Source: Olsenella sp. (lineage in GTDB: Bacteria > Actinomycetota > Coriobacteriia > Coriobacteriales > Atopobiaceae). Taken from it: a stretch of 64,000 nucleotides of DNA. Positions 1 to 9,268 of the stretch are shown one piece after another (position 1 is the first letter of the stretch; each line of letters begins with the position of its first letter). The translations under genes were made by a program, and so were the position numbers. The stretch is from contig JALCMG010000002.1 in the NCBI GenBank assembly GCA_022648325.1, forward strand, positions 156,449 through 220,448, in the 5' to 3' direction. Below the pieces are notes generated by a model. It was given only the letters and a program-made list of their open reading frames with translations, was not told the origin of the DNA and did no database searches.

Positions 1-469
1 AGAAGATGGGGCCGGTGACCTCGCCGTTGGGTGACATGCCTAGGGCGATGGAGAGTAGGATCGGGATCAGCGTGCCGGGCAGGAGCGAGTCGCCAATGCC
101 GGCGAAGGGACCCATGAGGGCGGTCTTGATCGAGTTGATGAACTCAGAGGAGATCTCGTCGTTGCCCTCTGCCTTGCTCGCCTCCATGCCGAGGACGATG
201 CCGGGGACAATAGACCCGAGGTACGGCTCGGTGTTGAAGAAGACCTCGTGGCGCTCGAGCATCTCCTGCTGGGACTTGGGGTCACCGGGGTAGAGGTCCT
301 CGCGGATGTCGGCCAGCATCTTGATGATGGCCGGGCCCTGCATCCTCTCGAAGTTCTGAACGGACAGGTTGTAGAACATCCAGTCCCAGTATGCTCGACG
401 AATGGCGCTCTTGCTGAGCTTCTTGGCGCCGCCCATCTCCTGGTCCTCGGTGGTGATGTCGTTTGCCAT
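1..469 (-). CDS. PTS mannose/fructose/sorbose family IID component (partial, C-terminus off the window)
   Basis: Membrane subunit that, together with IIC, imports a hexose or hexosamine while IIB phosphorylates it. The N-terminal 156 residues are visible, starting MANDITTEDQEM. The family hallmarks RAYWDWMFYN, YNLSVQNFERMQG, SIVPGIVLGMEA and FAGIGDSLLPGTL appear in order, which is the standard IID N-terminal domain leading into its first hydrophobic segments. The ATG at 469 lies two bases past the IIC stop, with the SD inside the end of IIC, so the two are probably translationally coupled. The left window edge removes the remainder. Family assignment is secure; the transported sugar cannot be told from sequence. 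Confidence 0.93.
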   Translation of the reverse strand, partial: MANDITTEDQEMGGAKKLSKSAIRRAYWDWMFYNLSVQNFERMQGPAIIKMLADIREDLYPGDPKSQQEMLERHEVFFNTEPYLGSIVPGIVLGMEASKAEGNDEISSEFINSIKTALMGPFAGIGDSLLPGTLIPILLSIALGMSPNGEVTGPIF

Positions 470-471
470 GT

Positions 472-1239
472 CTACTCACTCCTCTCGGGGGCAGCAGCGG
501 CAGTGCCGCAGTAGTCGAGGTAGGCAATGCCCAGAGCGAAGATCACGATGGTGACCATACCAAGCTGGAGCACGGACATGAGCGCGAAGCCGACGCAGAA
601 GAGGACGAGGTCGACGTCACGCTTGCAGATCATGCGCATGAGGAGCATGAAGCCGACGAGCGGCAGCATGTTGGCGAAGATCTGGAGGATGTCTGTCACC
701 TGGATGGGCAGAGCGTTGACGAGAGCGGTGATAAGGTCCTGACCAAAGAAGTTGATGAGAAGGATCGGGAAGAAGCGAAGCACGAAGTTGGTGATCTGGC
801 CCACGATGGGGATCTTCGCGGCCGCGTCGAGCTTGCCGGACTCGACGTCGGCGTCCTGCTTGTGGACAAAGTAGAGGTTGATGGCACATAGGCCGTAGAC
901 CGCGAGGACGCCCAGCGACGAGAGGGGCACGGCGAGCGCAAGCGCGTACTCCTTGCCGGCTCCGGCGACCATGGCAAGAGGAATGCCAATCCAGGAGGCG
1001 AAGTTGACATCGGCGGGCATCGTGCCACCAGGGGTCACGAGGCCGATATAGAGCATCTGGATGGCAGCGCCCATGATGATGCCGGTCTGGACGTCACCAA
1101 GGATGATGCCAACGATCATGCCCGAGACCAGCGGTCGACCGATCGTGTACCAGCCTGCGAGTCCTCCTATGAGCACCGGCGAGTAGATGGAGCCCATCCA
1201 CCCAAACAGTGCCAGGAGCAGTGCCTGTAGAAAACTCAT
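472..1239 (-). CDS. PTS mannose/fructose/sorbose family IIC component
   Basis: Integral membrane permease subunit of a mannose-family PTS, 255 residues, the usual length for IIC. The start MSFLQALLLALFGWMGSIYS and the segments GLAGWYTIGRPLVSGMIVG, GDVQTGIIMGAAIQMLYIG and TPGGTMPADV are typical of the sorbose-family IIC. Multiple hydrophobic helices run through the protein. It sits 85 bases after the IIB stop and 2 bases before IID, giving the order IIB-IIC-IID on the minus strand. No IIA gene is visible, so IIA is either further downstream beyond the left edge or supplied elsewhere. AAGGAAGG lies upstream of the ATG. Confidence 0.93.
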   Translation of the reverse strand: MSFLQALLLALFGWMGSIYSPVLIGGLAGWYTIGRPLVSGMIVGIILGDVQTGIIMGAAIQMLYIGLVTPGGTMPADVNFASWIGIPLAMVAGAGKEYALALAVPLSSLGVLAVYGLCAINLYFVHKQDADVESGKLDAAAKIPIVGQITNFVLRFFPILLINFFGQDLITALVNALPIQVTDILQIFANMLPLVGFMLLMRMICKRDVDLVLFCVGFALMSVLQLGMVTIVIFALGIAYLDYCGTAAAAPERSE

Positions 1240-1324
1240 GGCAGTACCTTCCTTTCCTCTGACACCAGGACCTTATCCCGCTGCCGACGGGATCTTGCTC
1301 AGGCCCAAGGTCCGCGCACGGTCC

Positions 1325-1807
1325 TTAGAACCTGTCCTTCACGTCGTCCCACTCGACGACGGGTTGGCTGGGAACCTGCTGGAAGAACACATGGGCACCC
1401 TGGTCCACGACGTCCTTCACCGCCTGCGCCTCGTCTGGCATGAGGTGCGAGGTGGGGGTCACCTCCGTGGTGCCCTTGCGCTTGGACATTGGCCCAACGT
1501 TGAGTTCCTTGGGAAGCTCGGACACCTTCTCCAGCAGACGCTTGTACGTGATGGGGGACTTCATGAGCACAAGCGTGCGAACGTCGTCGCCCATGGCCTT
1601 CTCGATGAGCGGGGCTACCTCGTCCACCGTGTAGACGCCGGCCTTCATGTCTGCCGGAACGGCGGCCTTGAAGACCGAGCGCAGGATAGAGTTGCTCGCC
1701 GTGAGGTCATCGACGACGATGATGCGCTCGATGTGGTTGCCCTTCACCACGACGGTCATGCACTGGCCGTGGATGAGGCGATCGTCGCACCTTACGAGAA
1801 CTACCAT
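1325..1807 (-). CDS. PTS mannose/fructose/sorbose family IIB component
   Basis: Cytosolic phosphotransfer subunit, 160 residues, the usual length for a free-standing IIB of the sorbose family. The N-terminal motif VRCDDRLIHGQCM contains the active-site histidine (in RLIHGQ) that receives phosphate from IIA and passes it to the incoming sugar. I chose ATG 1807 because it gives the family-typical short N-terminus and has AAGGAG seven bases upstream; a longer frame to 1861 adds an unrelated basic extension. It is the first gene of the visible PTS operon, 79 bases after the ROK-type regulator gene, which probably controls it. Confidence 0.93.
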   Translation of the reverse strand: MVVLVRCDDRLIHGQCMTVVVKGNHIERIIVVDDLTASNSILRSVFKAAVPADMKAGVYTVDEVAPLIEKAMGDDVRTLVLMKSPITYKRLLEKVSELPKELNVGPMSKRKGTTEVTPTSHLMPDEAQAVKDVVDQGAHVFFQQVPSQPVVEWDDVKDRF

Positions 1808-1886
1808 GCTTACTCCTTCCCCTTGCGCCCTTGGGCGCGCGTCCTGCCGTGGTTTGGCCACGGCGCCAAGACCTGCGCGAACCCGG

Positions 1887-2837
1887 TCAACCGGTGCACA
1901 GGAGCATGCCCCTAACCTGCGCGGTCATGATGCGTGACATCTCCCGCGAGGTCTGGCTTACAACAACGACCCTGGGAAGCTCCCTCGAGACGTTGCCTGC
2001 CTTGGCAATGTCTCCCAGGTCAACGGGAACGCCTGCGAGCAGGGCCTCCTCGCCGGAGCCCATCATGAAGATGGCGTCGATGGTAAAGAGCGAGGTAAGA
2101 ATCGAGAGAATGTCGACCAGCCGGTCGACAAGCGCACCCTCGGGCTCGCCGCTGTTGGCGAGTGGGCGGCTTATCTCGGCATACGAGCCGTTTCTCAGCG
2201 GGAGGCGCTTCCCGCCCTGGGCGATGCCCACGAGGACCTCCGAGCCAAGGCTCACGAGGAGGTGGTTGTCGCTCGCCTCCTCCGACTCGTCGTGGAGGAT
2301 CTTGTACTCGGCGCAGTCCTCGGCACGCTGCTCGAACGTTGGAACCTCGAGGCATCGCGAGAGGGAGTCCGCAAGCCCGTGAACGGCGTCCCAAGAGTCG
2401 TCGCAGTGGAGGATACCCACCGCACGCAGCGTCTTATTGAACTCGGCGTCGGAGCGCGAGAGGTGCATCGCAACCTCGTGCGGGAGGTCTGCCGGGGAGA
2501 AGTCCCCGCCAAGCGGGATGGGCTCGGCACAGGGTTCGAGCGCCATGTCGTATTGGTAGAGCGTGGCACCCTTATAGGTGAGGCCAACAATGGCGATCCT
2601 GCCGTAGCTCGCGTTCACCATGACGGGGATGCGGCTCCTGCCCTCGGTTCGCACACGGGTTGTGTCCTCAGCGAGAACACCCACCGTCATAAGGTAGGCG
2701 ATGTTGCGCGTTACTGTGGCTGGAGACAGACCGCTTACCTTGGCAATCTCCACCCGCGAGAGAGGGCCGTGATCGACGACGGCTCGCATGATGCGGGCCC
2801 GGTTGGCGTCTGCGACGTACTCCGTACTACCCGACAT
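1887..2837 (-). CDS. ROK-type (NagC/XylR-like) transcriptional regulator
   Basis: DNA-binding regulator of 316 residues. Residues near 8-60 form a winged helix-turn-helix (ANRARIMRAVVDHGPLSRVE, then SGLSPATVTRNIAYL), as in NagC/Mlc/XylR proteins. The rest has the size of a ROK domain, but the glucokinase-like DxGxT phosphate-binding motif and the CxxGxxGC zinc motif are not recognisable, so sugar kinase activity is unlikely. ATG 2837 follows GGAGGTGG, which decides the start over a longer frame at 2867. It reads in the same direction as the PTS IIB-IIC-IID genes and is a good candidate for their sugar-responsive regulator. The effector is unknown. Confidence 0.82.
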   Translation of the reverse strand: MSGSTEYVADANRARIMRAVVDHGPLSRVEIAKVSGLSPATVTRNIAYLMTVGVLAEDTTRVRTEGRSRIPVMVNASYGRIAIVGLTYKGATLYQYDMALEPCAEPIPLGGDFSPADLPHEVAMHLSRSDAEFNKTLRAVGILHCDDSWDAVHGLADSLSRCLEVPTFEQRAEDCAEYKILHDESEEASDNHLLVSLGSEVLVGIAQGGKRLPLRNGSYAEISRPLANSGEPEGALVDRLVDILSILTSLFTIDAIFMMGSGEEALLAGVPVDLGDIAKAGNVSRELPRVVVVSQTSREMSRIMTAQVRGMLLCTG

Positions 2838-2908
2838 GCTTCCACCTCCAAGCTTGCGTGACCGCACTGGAACATTTCCGAGGGCCCGTGGGCCGCTGTC
2901 GTGTACCT

Positions 2909-2940
2909 GTTATAGCCGTACTTATTTTCTGCATGAAAAT
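2909..2940 (-). promoter_or_regulatory. Candidate promoter and dyad operator of the ROK regulator/PTS operon
   Basis: On the minus strand, TTCATG (2937-2932) and TATAAC (2914-2909) are separated by 17 bases and lie upstream of the regulator start. The -35 side overlaps an inverted repeat at 2924-2940: ATTTTC and GAAAAT arms around a 5-base centre. A repressor bound here would block the promoter, suggesting autoregulation. No experimental support; this is pattern recognition only. Confidence 0.45.
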
Positions 2941-2980
2941 ATATAGGTTCCCGGGAGATGAACGAACGGTGGAACCGTCA

Positions 2981-3009
2981 GCGGTCAAATAGAAACGTAG
3001 GCGGTCAAA
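2981..3009 (+). promoter_or_regulatory. Direct repeat GCGGTCAAA upstream of the HAD-cyuA transcription unit
   Basis: Two exact copies of GCGGTCAAA start at 2981 and 3001, 20 bases apart, i.e. about two helical turns on the same face. A weak sigma-70-like promoter follows (TTGCAT 3051-3056, 17-base spacer, TAGGGT 3074-3079), so the repeats lie about 70 bases above the start site, an activator-like position. The protein that binds is unknown. Confidence 0.35.
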
Positions 3010-3134
3010 GCATCACAACACTTAGAGTGTTGGGGTATTCGCGTGCAGCCTTGCATCAAATCCCGAGGTTCTGTAGGGTCACAAAGGGGTATTAGGGCAA
3101 GTGCAGGCGCTGCGAGAGAACGGAGGTTGATGGC

Positions 3135-3896
3135 ATGATCAAGGCGGTTCTCTTCGACCTCGACGACACCTTGCTTGACATCAACTTCACTGCGTTCATG
3201 ACGCGCTACGTTGCCGGGCTCTCTGGGCTTCTCGGCGATATCTCACGCACGCCGGCGCCGCTCATGGGCGTCCCCTTCACCAGGGCCTACCTCGCGATGG
3301 AAGACCGCGATCGCTCCGATGACCTCACCAACCACCAGCTCTTTGTCAATGAGGTCCACGTACTCACCGGCATCCCCATGGATGATCCCGCAATTGCAGA
3401 CGCCGTCGACTGCTACGAGCGCGAGCTTGTGCCAGCCATGCGCGGAGGCATTGTTGCGGCGCGCCCCCAACGAGGCGGGCGCGAGGCCGTCGACGCTGTG
3501 CACGAACTTGGCCTCACGTGCGCACTTGCCACGAATCCTGCCTTCTCAGAAACCTGCGTCGAGGCACGTATGGGATGGGCCAACGTCATACCCGATGACT
3601 TTGTGCTGGTCTCGAACTGGGACAACTCGCACAGGCTCAAGCCAAGCGCTCGCTTCTACCAGGAGTTTGTAAACGCTCTCGGCCTCACCTGCGACGAATG
3701 TCTCATGGTGGGCAACGATTCTCGCCGCGACTTCCCCCACCCCGATTGTGGCCTCCGAACCATCTACGTTGGGCACGCGTGGCCGCGCCGCGCCGTGTGG
3801 CATGGCCCCATGTCGCGCCTTGCCCGCGAGCTTCCCAACGTCATCCGGAGGTTTGACGGCGAGGAGAACAACAGGCGTGACATGTCCTCCCTCTAG
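3135..3896 (+). CDS. HAD superfamily hydrolase
   Basis: Cytosolic phosphatase-type protein of 253 residues. HAD motif I is intact (FDLDDTLLD near residues 8-16, with nucleophile and acid/base aspartates), motif II is ALATNP, motif III is the Lys of HRLKPSARFY, and motif IV is MVGNDSRRDF. The cap between motifs I and II is helical (C1 type), as in phosphoglycolate phosphatase-like enzymes. GGAGGT precedes the ATG. The gene is 45 bases upstream of a cysteine desulfidase gene on the same strand, so the two may be cotranscribed. The substrate cannot be predicted. Confidence 0.85.
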   Translation: MIKAVLFDLDDTLLDINFTAFMTRYVAGLSGLLGDISRTPAPLMGVPFTRAYLAMEDRDRSDDLTNHQLFVNEVHVLTGIPMDDPAIADAVDCYERELVPAMRGGIVAARPQRGGREAVDAVHELGLTCALATNPAFSETCVEARMGWANVIPDDFVLVSNWDNSHRLKPSARFYQEFVNALGLTCDECLMVGNDSRRDFPHPDCGLRTIYVGHAWPRRAVWHGPMSRLARELPNVIRRFDGEENNRRDMSSL

Positions 3897-3941
3897 CGCT
3901 ACCGTTTCTCCATCCCGTGCACGACGACAGCCGGAGGGCCC

Positions 3942-5249
3942 ATGGGCCGAAGCACCTATGACACTTACCTCGACATCCTGAGGCGCGAGCTCGTGTGCGC
4001 TCTCGGCTGCACGGAGCCCATCGCCGTGGCATACGTGGCGGCCTTGGCCCGTGACGCGCTGGGCGCGTCTCCGGAGCACCTCGACGTCTCGTGCAGCGGC
4101 AACATCATCAAGAACGTCAAGAGCGTCACCGTGCCAAACTCGGGCGACCAGCGCGGAATCGAGGCTGCGGCAACGCTTGGTGCGGTTGGCGGTGACGCCA
4201 TGCGGACGCTCGAGGTGCTCGAGGGCGTAGACGAGCAGGACCGCCGTCGCACGAGGGACCTCGTCTCTGCTGGGTTCTGCTCGGTCTCTCTCGCCGAGGG
4301 CGTCCCCAACCTCTACGTGCGGGCAGTGGCCACGGCACAGGGCCATACCGGCGTGGCGTGCGTTGCCGGCAGGCACACCAACGTGGTCGAGCTCACGCGT
4401 GATGGGTCGACGGTCAGCGTGGATGGGGTCACGCCGAGCGAGCAGGACACCTGCGTCAGCGACGGCGAGCAGGAGGAGCCGGGTCTCTCGTCCCTCTCCC
4501 TCGAGGGGATCTGGGAGTTTGCGCACGAGGTCGATGTCGAGGATATCCGTGAGATGATCGAGCGACAGGTTGGCCTTAACCGCGTCATCTCAGACGAAGG
4601 CCTCTCGGGCGACTGGGGAGCCCGCATTGGAAAGACGCTTCTGCTCACGAGGCCGGATGACATCTCTTGCCGGGCGAGGGCGGCCGCCGCAGCCGGATCT
4701 GACGCACGTATGAGCGGCTGTGCCATGCCCGTGGTCATCAACTGCGGAAGCGGCAACCAAGGCATCACGTGCTCGCTCCCTGTGGCGGAGTACGCCAAGT
4801 ACCTGCGGGTGGCTCACGACGAGATGCTGCGCGCCGTGGCTCTCTCGGACCTCACCGCCATCCATGCCAAGCGCTTCATTGGCGAGCTCTCGGCGTTCTG
4901 CGGTGCCGTTACCGCAGCGACCGGCGCGGGTGCCGCAGTGTGCTACCTGCGCGGAGGCTCCTTCGGGCAGTACCAGGCGACCATCGCAAACACGCTCGCC
5001 AACGTGGGCGGCATCGTGTGCGACGGGGCAAAGCCCAGCTGCGCGGCAAAGATCGCGGCAGCCGTGGATGCGGCCATTCTCGGCTGCGACATGGCGCTGG
5101 CCAACGTGGACTTTAGGCCTGGCGAGGGGCTCATCGGCGACACGGCCGAGGAGACCATTCGCTCCATGGGCTACGTTGGCCGCGTGGGCATGCACCCCAC
5201 CGACGTCGAGATTCTCAACATCATGATTGGCAAGACCATCTGCTCATGA
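3942..5249 (+). CDS. cyuA: L-cysteine desulfidase / UPF0597 family protein
   Basis: Member of the CyuA (YhaM, UPF0597) family, 435 residues, full length. These oxygen-sensitive Fe-S enzymes break L-cysteine into pyruvate, ammonia and sulfide. The N-terminal ALGCTEPIAVAYVAALAR (Cys 23) and CSGNIIKNVKSVTVPNSG are the family signatures, and further conserved cysteines occur in GNQGITCSLPV, IVCDGAKPSCAAKI and the serine-dehydratase-like C-terminal domain. GGAGGG precedes the ATG. In gut anaerobes this enzyme degrades excess cysteine; here no cysteine importer or CyuR regulator is adjacent. The TGA stop lies inside a 29-base palindrome shared with the convergent downstream gene. Relation to serine dehydratase means the substrate is inferred from the family. 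Confidence 0.85.
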   Translation: MGRSTYDTYLDILRRELVCALGCTEPIAVAYVAALARDALGASPEHLDVSCSGNIIKNVKSVTVPNSGDQRGIEAAATLGAVGGDAMRTLEVLEGVDEQDRRRTRDLVSAGFCSVSLAEGVPNLYVRAVATAQGHTGVACVAGRHTNVVELTRDGSTVSVDGVTPSEQDTCVSDGEQEEPGLSSLSLEGIWEFAHEVDVEDIREMIERQVGLNRVISDEGLSGDWGARIGKTLLLTRPDDISCRARAAAAAGSDARMSGCAMPVVINCGSGNQGITCSLPVAEYAKYLRVAHDEMLRAVALSDLTAIHAKRFIGELSAFCGAVTAATGAGAAVCYLRGGSFGQYQATIANTLANVGGIVCDGAKPSCAAKIAAAVDAAILGCDMALANVDFRPGEGLIGDTAEETIRSMGYVGRVGMHPTDVEILNIMIGKTICS

Positions 5250-5275
5250 GACAAAGGGACAGTCCCTTTGTCTCA
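5247..5275. repeat. 29-bp palindrome, copy 1, carrying the stop codons of both convergent genes
   Basis: Two perfect 14-base arms, TGAGACAAAGGGAC and its complement, flank a single A. The TGA opening the top-strand arm is the cyuA stop, and the TGA opening the bottom-strand arm is the stop of the convergent metal-binding protein. The hairpin can act as a bidirectional terminator. The same 29 bases occur again at 20564-20592. Confidence 0.9.
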
Positions 5276-5656
5276 TTTCATGCCCACCAGGCGGTAACCG
5301 GCCTCCTCGATGACCTTGCGATACGCGTCCTCGTCAATGGGTGACTTGGAGCGAACGTGAGCTCGTCCGCCCGCAAGCGAAACGGTGGCCCAGGTCCCCT
5401 CCACGGAGTCCAGCGCCCGTGTGACGTTCTCCACGCAGTGCTCGCAGCTCATGCCGCCAATCTCGAGGTCTGCCTGGTAGGGATAGTGGCTCTCGTCCGT
5501 GTCCTCTATCGTGCGGGTCCGGAACTGCTTGCCGGAGGACTTCCTTGCACCGCTGCAGCAGTCGCGCGTGCCCGTTGCGGTGCCAACAAAGCGACGAATG
5601 GCAACGACGAGAATCGCGACGACGCCTGCGATAAGGACGACGTCGATTGGCTTCAT
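5273..5656 (-). CDS. Small membrane-anchored heavy-metal-associated (HMA) domain protein
   Basis: A 127-residue protein with one N-terminal membrane helix (residues about 4-23, VVLIAGVVAILVVAI) followed by a soluble HMA domain. The metal-binding motif GGMSCEHC (Cys 71 and Cys 74) is the GMxCxxC motif of copper/mercury chaperones. A second Cys pair (33-34) directly after the helix may add a metal ligand. I chose ATG 5656 because GGGGGAG precedes it and it places the helix at the N-terminus. Probable role: binding Cu or another soft metal at the membrane. No copper ATPase or CsoR gene is adjacent. The stop codon falls in the 29-base palindrome. Confidence 0.8.
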   Translation of the reverse strand: MKPIDVVLIAGVVAILVVAIRRFVGTATGTRDCCSGARKSSGKQFRTRTIEDTDESHYPYQADLEIGGMSCEHCVENVTRALDSVEGTWATVSLAGGRAHVRSKSPIDEDAYRKVIEEAGYRLVGMK

Positions 5657-5767
5657 TTGCGCTCCCCCGTCTTCGTCGGCCGTCTCTTCATGCGGCCGCA
5701 ATTAGTTAGCCTACGGTAACTATAGCACCGAGAGGCACCGCGACTCTCCCCCGCCCCTCCTCTTTCT

Positions 5768-5877
5768 GACTTTATCGCCATTTCTTAAACGGCAGCCACA
5801 TTTGCGCAGGTCACGGTTATCGATTTTAAGAAAAGGAGATAAAGTCCGGTAGAGGCGCTCGGACGGTAGAGGCGCTC
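5768..5877. repeat. Imperfect 22-bp inverted repeat plus a 14-bp direct repeat
   Basis: Arms 5768-5789 and 5825-5846 match at 20 of 22 positions (GACTTTATC...TTTCTTAAA against TTTAAGAAA...GATAAAGTC) around a 35-base loop. Directly after it CGGTAGAGGCGCTC is repeated exactly at 5847-5860 and 5864-5877. It occupies the gap between the HMA gene promoter and the end of rnhA. The loop contains CATTTGCGCAGGT, nearly the same as CATTTCCGCAGGT in the element at 26600. Confidence 0.75.
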
Positions 5878-5918
5878 AACGCACCCTTCGGCGTCACGTG
5901 GGCCACGCGATCACGTAC

Positions 5919-6428
5919 CTACAGGTCCGCGTCCGAGAAGCCCTCGTCCTCCACGAGTGCATCGCCATCCGCCGCCGTTGTGGCAAGCTCGTCGCAGCGC
6001 TCGTTGAGGTCGTGGCCAGCGTGGCCCTTCACCCACACAAAGCTCACGTCGTGCGGTGCCATCGCAGCTAGCAGACGGTTCCATAGGTCAACGTTCTTCA
6101 CCGGCTGCTTCTGAGACGTCTTCCACCCGCGGCGCATCCAGCCGTCGATCCAGTGGTCGTTGAACGCCTTCACCACATACTGCGAGTCTGAGTGCAGCTC
6201 GACACTGCACGGCCTAGTGAGCGCCTCAAGCGCCGCAATGGCACCCATGAGCTCCATGCGATTGTTCGTTGTGCGCCTGTACCCCTGCGAGAGCTCGCGC
6301 CTGTGGGTCTGCCCGGCTGGGTCGGTGTAAAGGAGCACCGCCCCAAAGCCGCCCGGGCCGGGGTTTCCCCGGGAGGAGCCGTCGGAGTACGCCACCACGC
6401 GCATGCGGCCTTGTCCTTGTGCCACCAT
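5919..6428 (-). CDS. rnhA: Ribonuclease HI
   Basis: Cleaves the RNA strand of RNA-DNA hybrids in the cytoplasm. The 169-residue protein has the complete RNase HI acidic set: Asp in [14 protein letters not shown], Glu in [10 protein letters not shown], Asp in LHSDSQYVV and Asp in [12 protein letters not shown]. The basic handle region ([18 protein letters not shown]) is also present. ATG 6428 is preceded by TAGGAGG and lies five bases after the polA stop, so it is probably cotranscribed and coupled with polA. The pairing is functionally sensible, since both enzymes remove RNA primers. Nothing unusual apart from the acidic C-terminal tail. Confidence 0.95.
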   Translation of the reverse strand: MVAQGQGRMRVVAYSDGSSRGNPGPGGFGAVLLYTDPAGQTHRRELSQGYRRTTNNRMELMGAIAALEALTRPCSVELHSDSQYVVKAFNDHWIDGWMRRGWKTSQKQPVKNVDLWNRLLAAMAPHDVSFVWVKGHAGHDLNERCDELATTAADGDALVEDEGFSDADL

Positions 6429-6433
6429 GCCTC

Positions 6434-9160
6434 CTACTTTGCATCTGCCCACGTAGGACCTGAGGAGACCTCGGCGATGAGCGGCACCCTGAGCTTGGCC
6501 ACGCCTTCCATGGTCTCTTTGACCAGCGCCGACGCCTCGTCAATCTCGTCGTTTGGCACCTCAAGATCCAACTCGTCGTGAATCTGGAGCACAAGCTTTG
6601 ACTTGAGGCCCTCCTCGGCCAAGCGCCTCTCCACGCGAACCATTGCAATCTTGATAATGTCCGCTGCCGTCCCCTGCATGGGGTGGTTCATGGCCGTGCG
6701 CTCTCCAAACGCCACCAGCTGCTTGTTCCTCTGCGAGAACTCCCGAATGTGGCGCTTGCGACCGTACATGGTAATGGCGTAGCCGTGCTCGTGCGCAAAG
6801 GCCACGGACTGGTCGAGGTACACGCGCACACCAGGGTACGCCTCGAAGTAGCGGTCAATCATCTGCTGCGCCTCGGCCCGTGGAATCTTGAGAGACGTGG
6901 CAAGCCCATATGCCTGCTGGCCGTAGACAATGCCAAAGTTGACGGCCTTGGCGCGACTGCGTAGCTGCGGCGTGACCTCCTCGACTGGAATCCCAAAGAC
7001 GCGAGCGGCGGTGGCTGCGTGGAAGTCGGTGCCCTCGTTGAAGGCGGCAATCAGGTGCTCGTCGCCAGAGAGGTGAGCGAGAAGCCTAAGCTCAATCTGA
7101 GAGTAGTCGCAGGCGAGAAAGACCGAACCCTCCTGCACCGTAAAGGCCGTGCGCACACGGTGCCCCAGCTCTGAGCGGGTGGGGATGTTCTGCAGGTTGG
7201 GGTCGGAACTCGAGAGGCGCCCCGTGGCCGCCACAGTCTGGTTAAAGGTGGTGTGGATGCGGTGGTCCCCCCGGATGAGCGCAGGCAGGGCGTCCAGGTA
7301 TGTCGACTTGATCTTTGCGCGCTCGCGGTACTCCAGGACCTTTGCCACCAGCTCGTCCGTCTGTGCAAGGTCGGCAAGGATTTTGGCGTTGGTGGAGTAG
7401 AACCCCCTCTTCGTGCGCTTCATGCCAAACGTCGGCAGCTTGCGCACGTCAAAGAGGATGTGCGAGAGCTGCTGCGGGGAGTCTATGTTGAAGTCCTCCC
7501 CTGCCATGGCGTGGATGTCCGAGACCATCTGGTCTATCTCGGCTCCAAGCTCGGCGGACTGGCGGGCGAGAATCGTAGGGTCAACGGAGAGGCCCACGCG
7601 CTCCATCTGTGCAAGCACCGGCAGGAGCGGCATCTCTATCCTGTACATAACGTCTGCAGATCCGTCATCGGAAAGACGCTGCGCAAGCGCAGGGACTAAC
7701 AAGCGTGCGGCAACGGCCTCGACGGCGGCGGCAGGGGCAGCGCCCTCATCGGGGAGCACGGACGAGAGGAACTGCTCGGCCAGACCCCTCACCTCGAAGG
7801 ACGAGCGGTCGGATTCCAGCAGGTAGGCAGCCACGCCCACGTCAAAGATGCACTCCGGGGACACGCTTCCCGCAGCCATGGTCTCGGGAAGCGAGGAGTC
7901 AATCGGCGAGAGTCGATGGAAGAGCGCCTTGACGTCGCCTGACGCAACGTGCCCCTCGTCAAAGGCAAGCTTCAGCGCGGCATCCGCCGAGTCGCCGGCA
8001 AAGCGCAGCAGCACATCGTCGGCAGCGGAGACCCACAGCGTGTAGCCTTGCGAGAAGAGCGTCCCGGCAGAGGGGTCCTCCTCGACGGCGCAGCCGAGCC
8101 AGCCTCCCCCCTTCACGGCACCCTTGAGCGCAGAGGCAGCGGCGTCGCCCTCGAGCGGCTTGGGCACCGAGACGACCCCGCCATCAGCGGCGGCGGCGCC
8201 ACCCTTCGAGCCCGCAGCAGCTACACGTCCAGAGCCGCCGCCAAGGCGGGCAAGCCTACCCGTAAGCCCCGTAAACCCGAGCGCAGAGAAGGCCTTGGTG
8301 ACCTCGGCTGGGTCGAAGGTGGGGAACTTCGCGTCAGAGAGCTGAATGTCGATGGGGGCATCGGTGCGGATGGTCGCTATCTCGCGCGAGAGGAGGGCAT
8401 CGTCCACGTGGGCGCGGAGGTTCTCGCCCATCTTGCCCTTGACCTCGTCCGCATGCGCGATGACCTCGTCGAGGTTGCCGTACTTCACTATGAGCGCCGC
8501 GGCCTTCTTGGGGCCAATGCCCGGCACGCCCGGGATGTTGTCTGAGGTGTCACCCTTGAGGCCGTAGAAGTCTGGCACGAGCTCGGGCGTGATGCCGTGG
8601 TAAAGGTCGTCCACGCTCTCGGAGGTCATGATCTGGACCTCCGAGACGCCCTTCTTGGTGGAGACGATCTTCACGTGCTCGGTTGCCAGCTGGTACATGT
8701 CGCGGTCGCCGGTGAACAGCAGCATCTCATAGCCTGCCGCCTCGCCGCGGCGCGCAAGGGTCCCCAGGATGTCGTCTCCCTCCCAGCCCTCAAGCTCGCA
8801 GACCGGCACGTCGAGCACGCGGAGAAGGTCCTTTACCATGGGGAACTGCTCGTGGAGTGCCTCGTCCATGGGCGGGCGCTGCGCCTTGTACTGGGGTAGC
8901 TTCTCCATGCGCACTTTTGGCTTGCCCTTGTCGAAGGCGCAGATGATGCCATTGGGGTAGAAGGTCTCCACCATCTTGATGAACATGTTGAAGAACCCAA
9001 AGAGGGCGTTGGTGGAGCGGCCGTCCGGCGCGGTCATGGGCTGCATGATCGCATGGTACGCGCGGTGCATGAGCGAGTTGCCGTCGATAACGGCTATGGT
9101 TCGCCTGTCGGCCCCCGTCTCGGGCAACGTCGACGTGGCTTTCTCCTCAGATGCTGACAT
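6434..9160 (-). CDS. polA: DNA polymerase I
   Basis: Repair and primer-replacement polymerase, 908 residues. The N-terminal part is the 5'-3' flap exonuclease ([60 protein letters not shown]). The C-terminal part is a family A polymerase with motif [17 protein letters not shown], motif [18 protein letters not shown] and motif [11 protein letters not shown]. The middle 3'-5' exonuclease region lacks the DxE proofreading motif (it reads [11 protein letters not shown]), so proofreading is probably absent, as in several Gram-positive homologues. I use ATG 9160 because it has GAGGGG upstream and avoids an unconserved 34-residue extension. rnhA follows by five bases. Confidence 0.96.
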   Translation of the reverse strand: MSASEEKATSTLPETGADRRTIAVIDGNSLMHRAYHAIMQPMTAPDGRSTNALFGFFNMFIKMVETFYPNGIICAFDKGKPKVRMEKLPQYKAQRPPMDEALHEQFPMVKDLLRVLDVPVCELEGWEGDDILGTLARRGEAAGYEMLLFTGDRDMYQLATEHVKIVSTKKGVSEVQIMTSESVDDLYHGITPELVPDFYGLKGDTSDNIPGVPGIGPKKAAALIVKYGNLDEVIAHADEVKGKMGENLRAHVDDALLSREIATIRTDAPIDIQLSDAKFPTFDPAEVTKAFSALGFTGLTGRLARLGGGSGRVAAAGSKGGAAAADGGVVSVPKPLEGDAAASALKGAVKGGGWLGCAVEEDPSAGTLFSQGYTLWVSAADDVLLRFAGDSADAALKLAFDEGHVASGDVKALFHRLSPIDSSLPETMAAGSVSPECIFDVGVAAYLLESDRSSFEVRGLAEQFLSSVLPDEGAAPAAAVEAVAARLLVPALAQRLSDDGSADVMYRIEMPLLPVLAQMERVGLSVDPTILARQSAELGAEIDQMVSDIHAMAGEDFNIDSPQQLSHILFDVRKLPTFGMKRTKRGFYSTNAKILADLAQTDELVAKVLEYRERAKIKSTYLDALPALIRGDHRIHTTFNQTVAATGRLSSSDPNLQNIPTRSELGHRVRTAFTVQEGSVFLACDYSQIELRLLAHLSGDEHLIAAFNEGTDFHAATAARVFGIPVEEVTPQLRSRAKAVNFGIVYGQQAYGLATSLKIPRAEAQQMIDRYFEAYPGVRVYLDQSVAFAHEHGYAITMYGRKRHIREFSQRNKQLVAFGERTAMNHPMQGTAADIIKIAMVRVERRLAEEGLKSKLVLQIHDELDLEVPNDEIDEASALVKETMEGVAKLRVPLIAEVSSGPTWADAK

Positions 9161-9268
9161 GTAACTGTCCCCTCTCGTTTCGACCCCATCCATTTTACCG
9201 AGGAGCCCGACAGAAATGGCCACGGCGGAGGGATGAGCGAGAGGTGCCCACAAGCGAGGCATTGTCCC

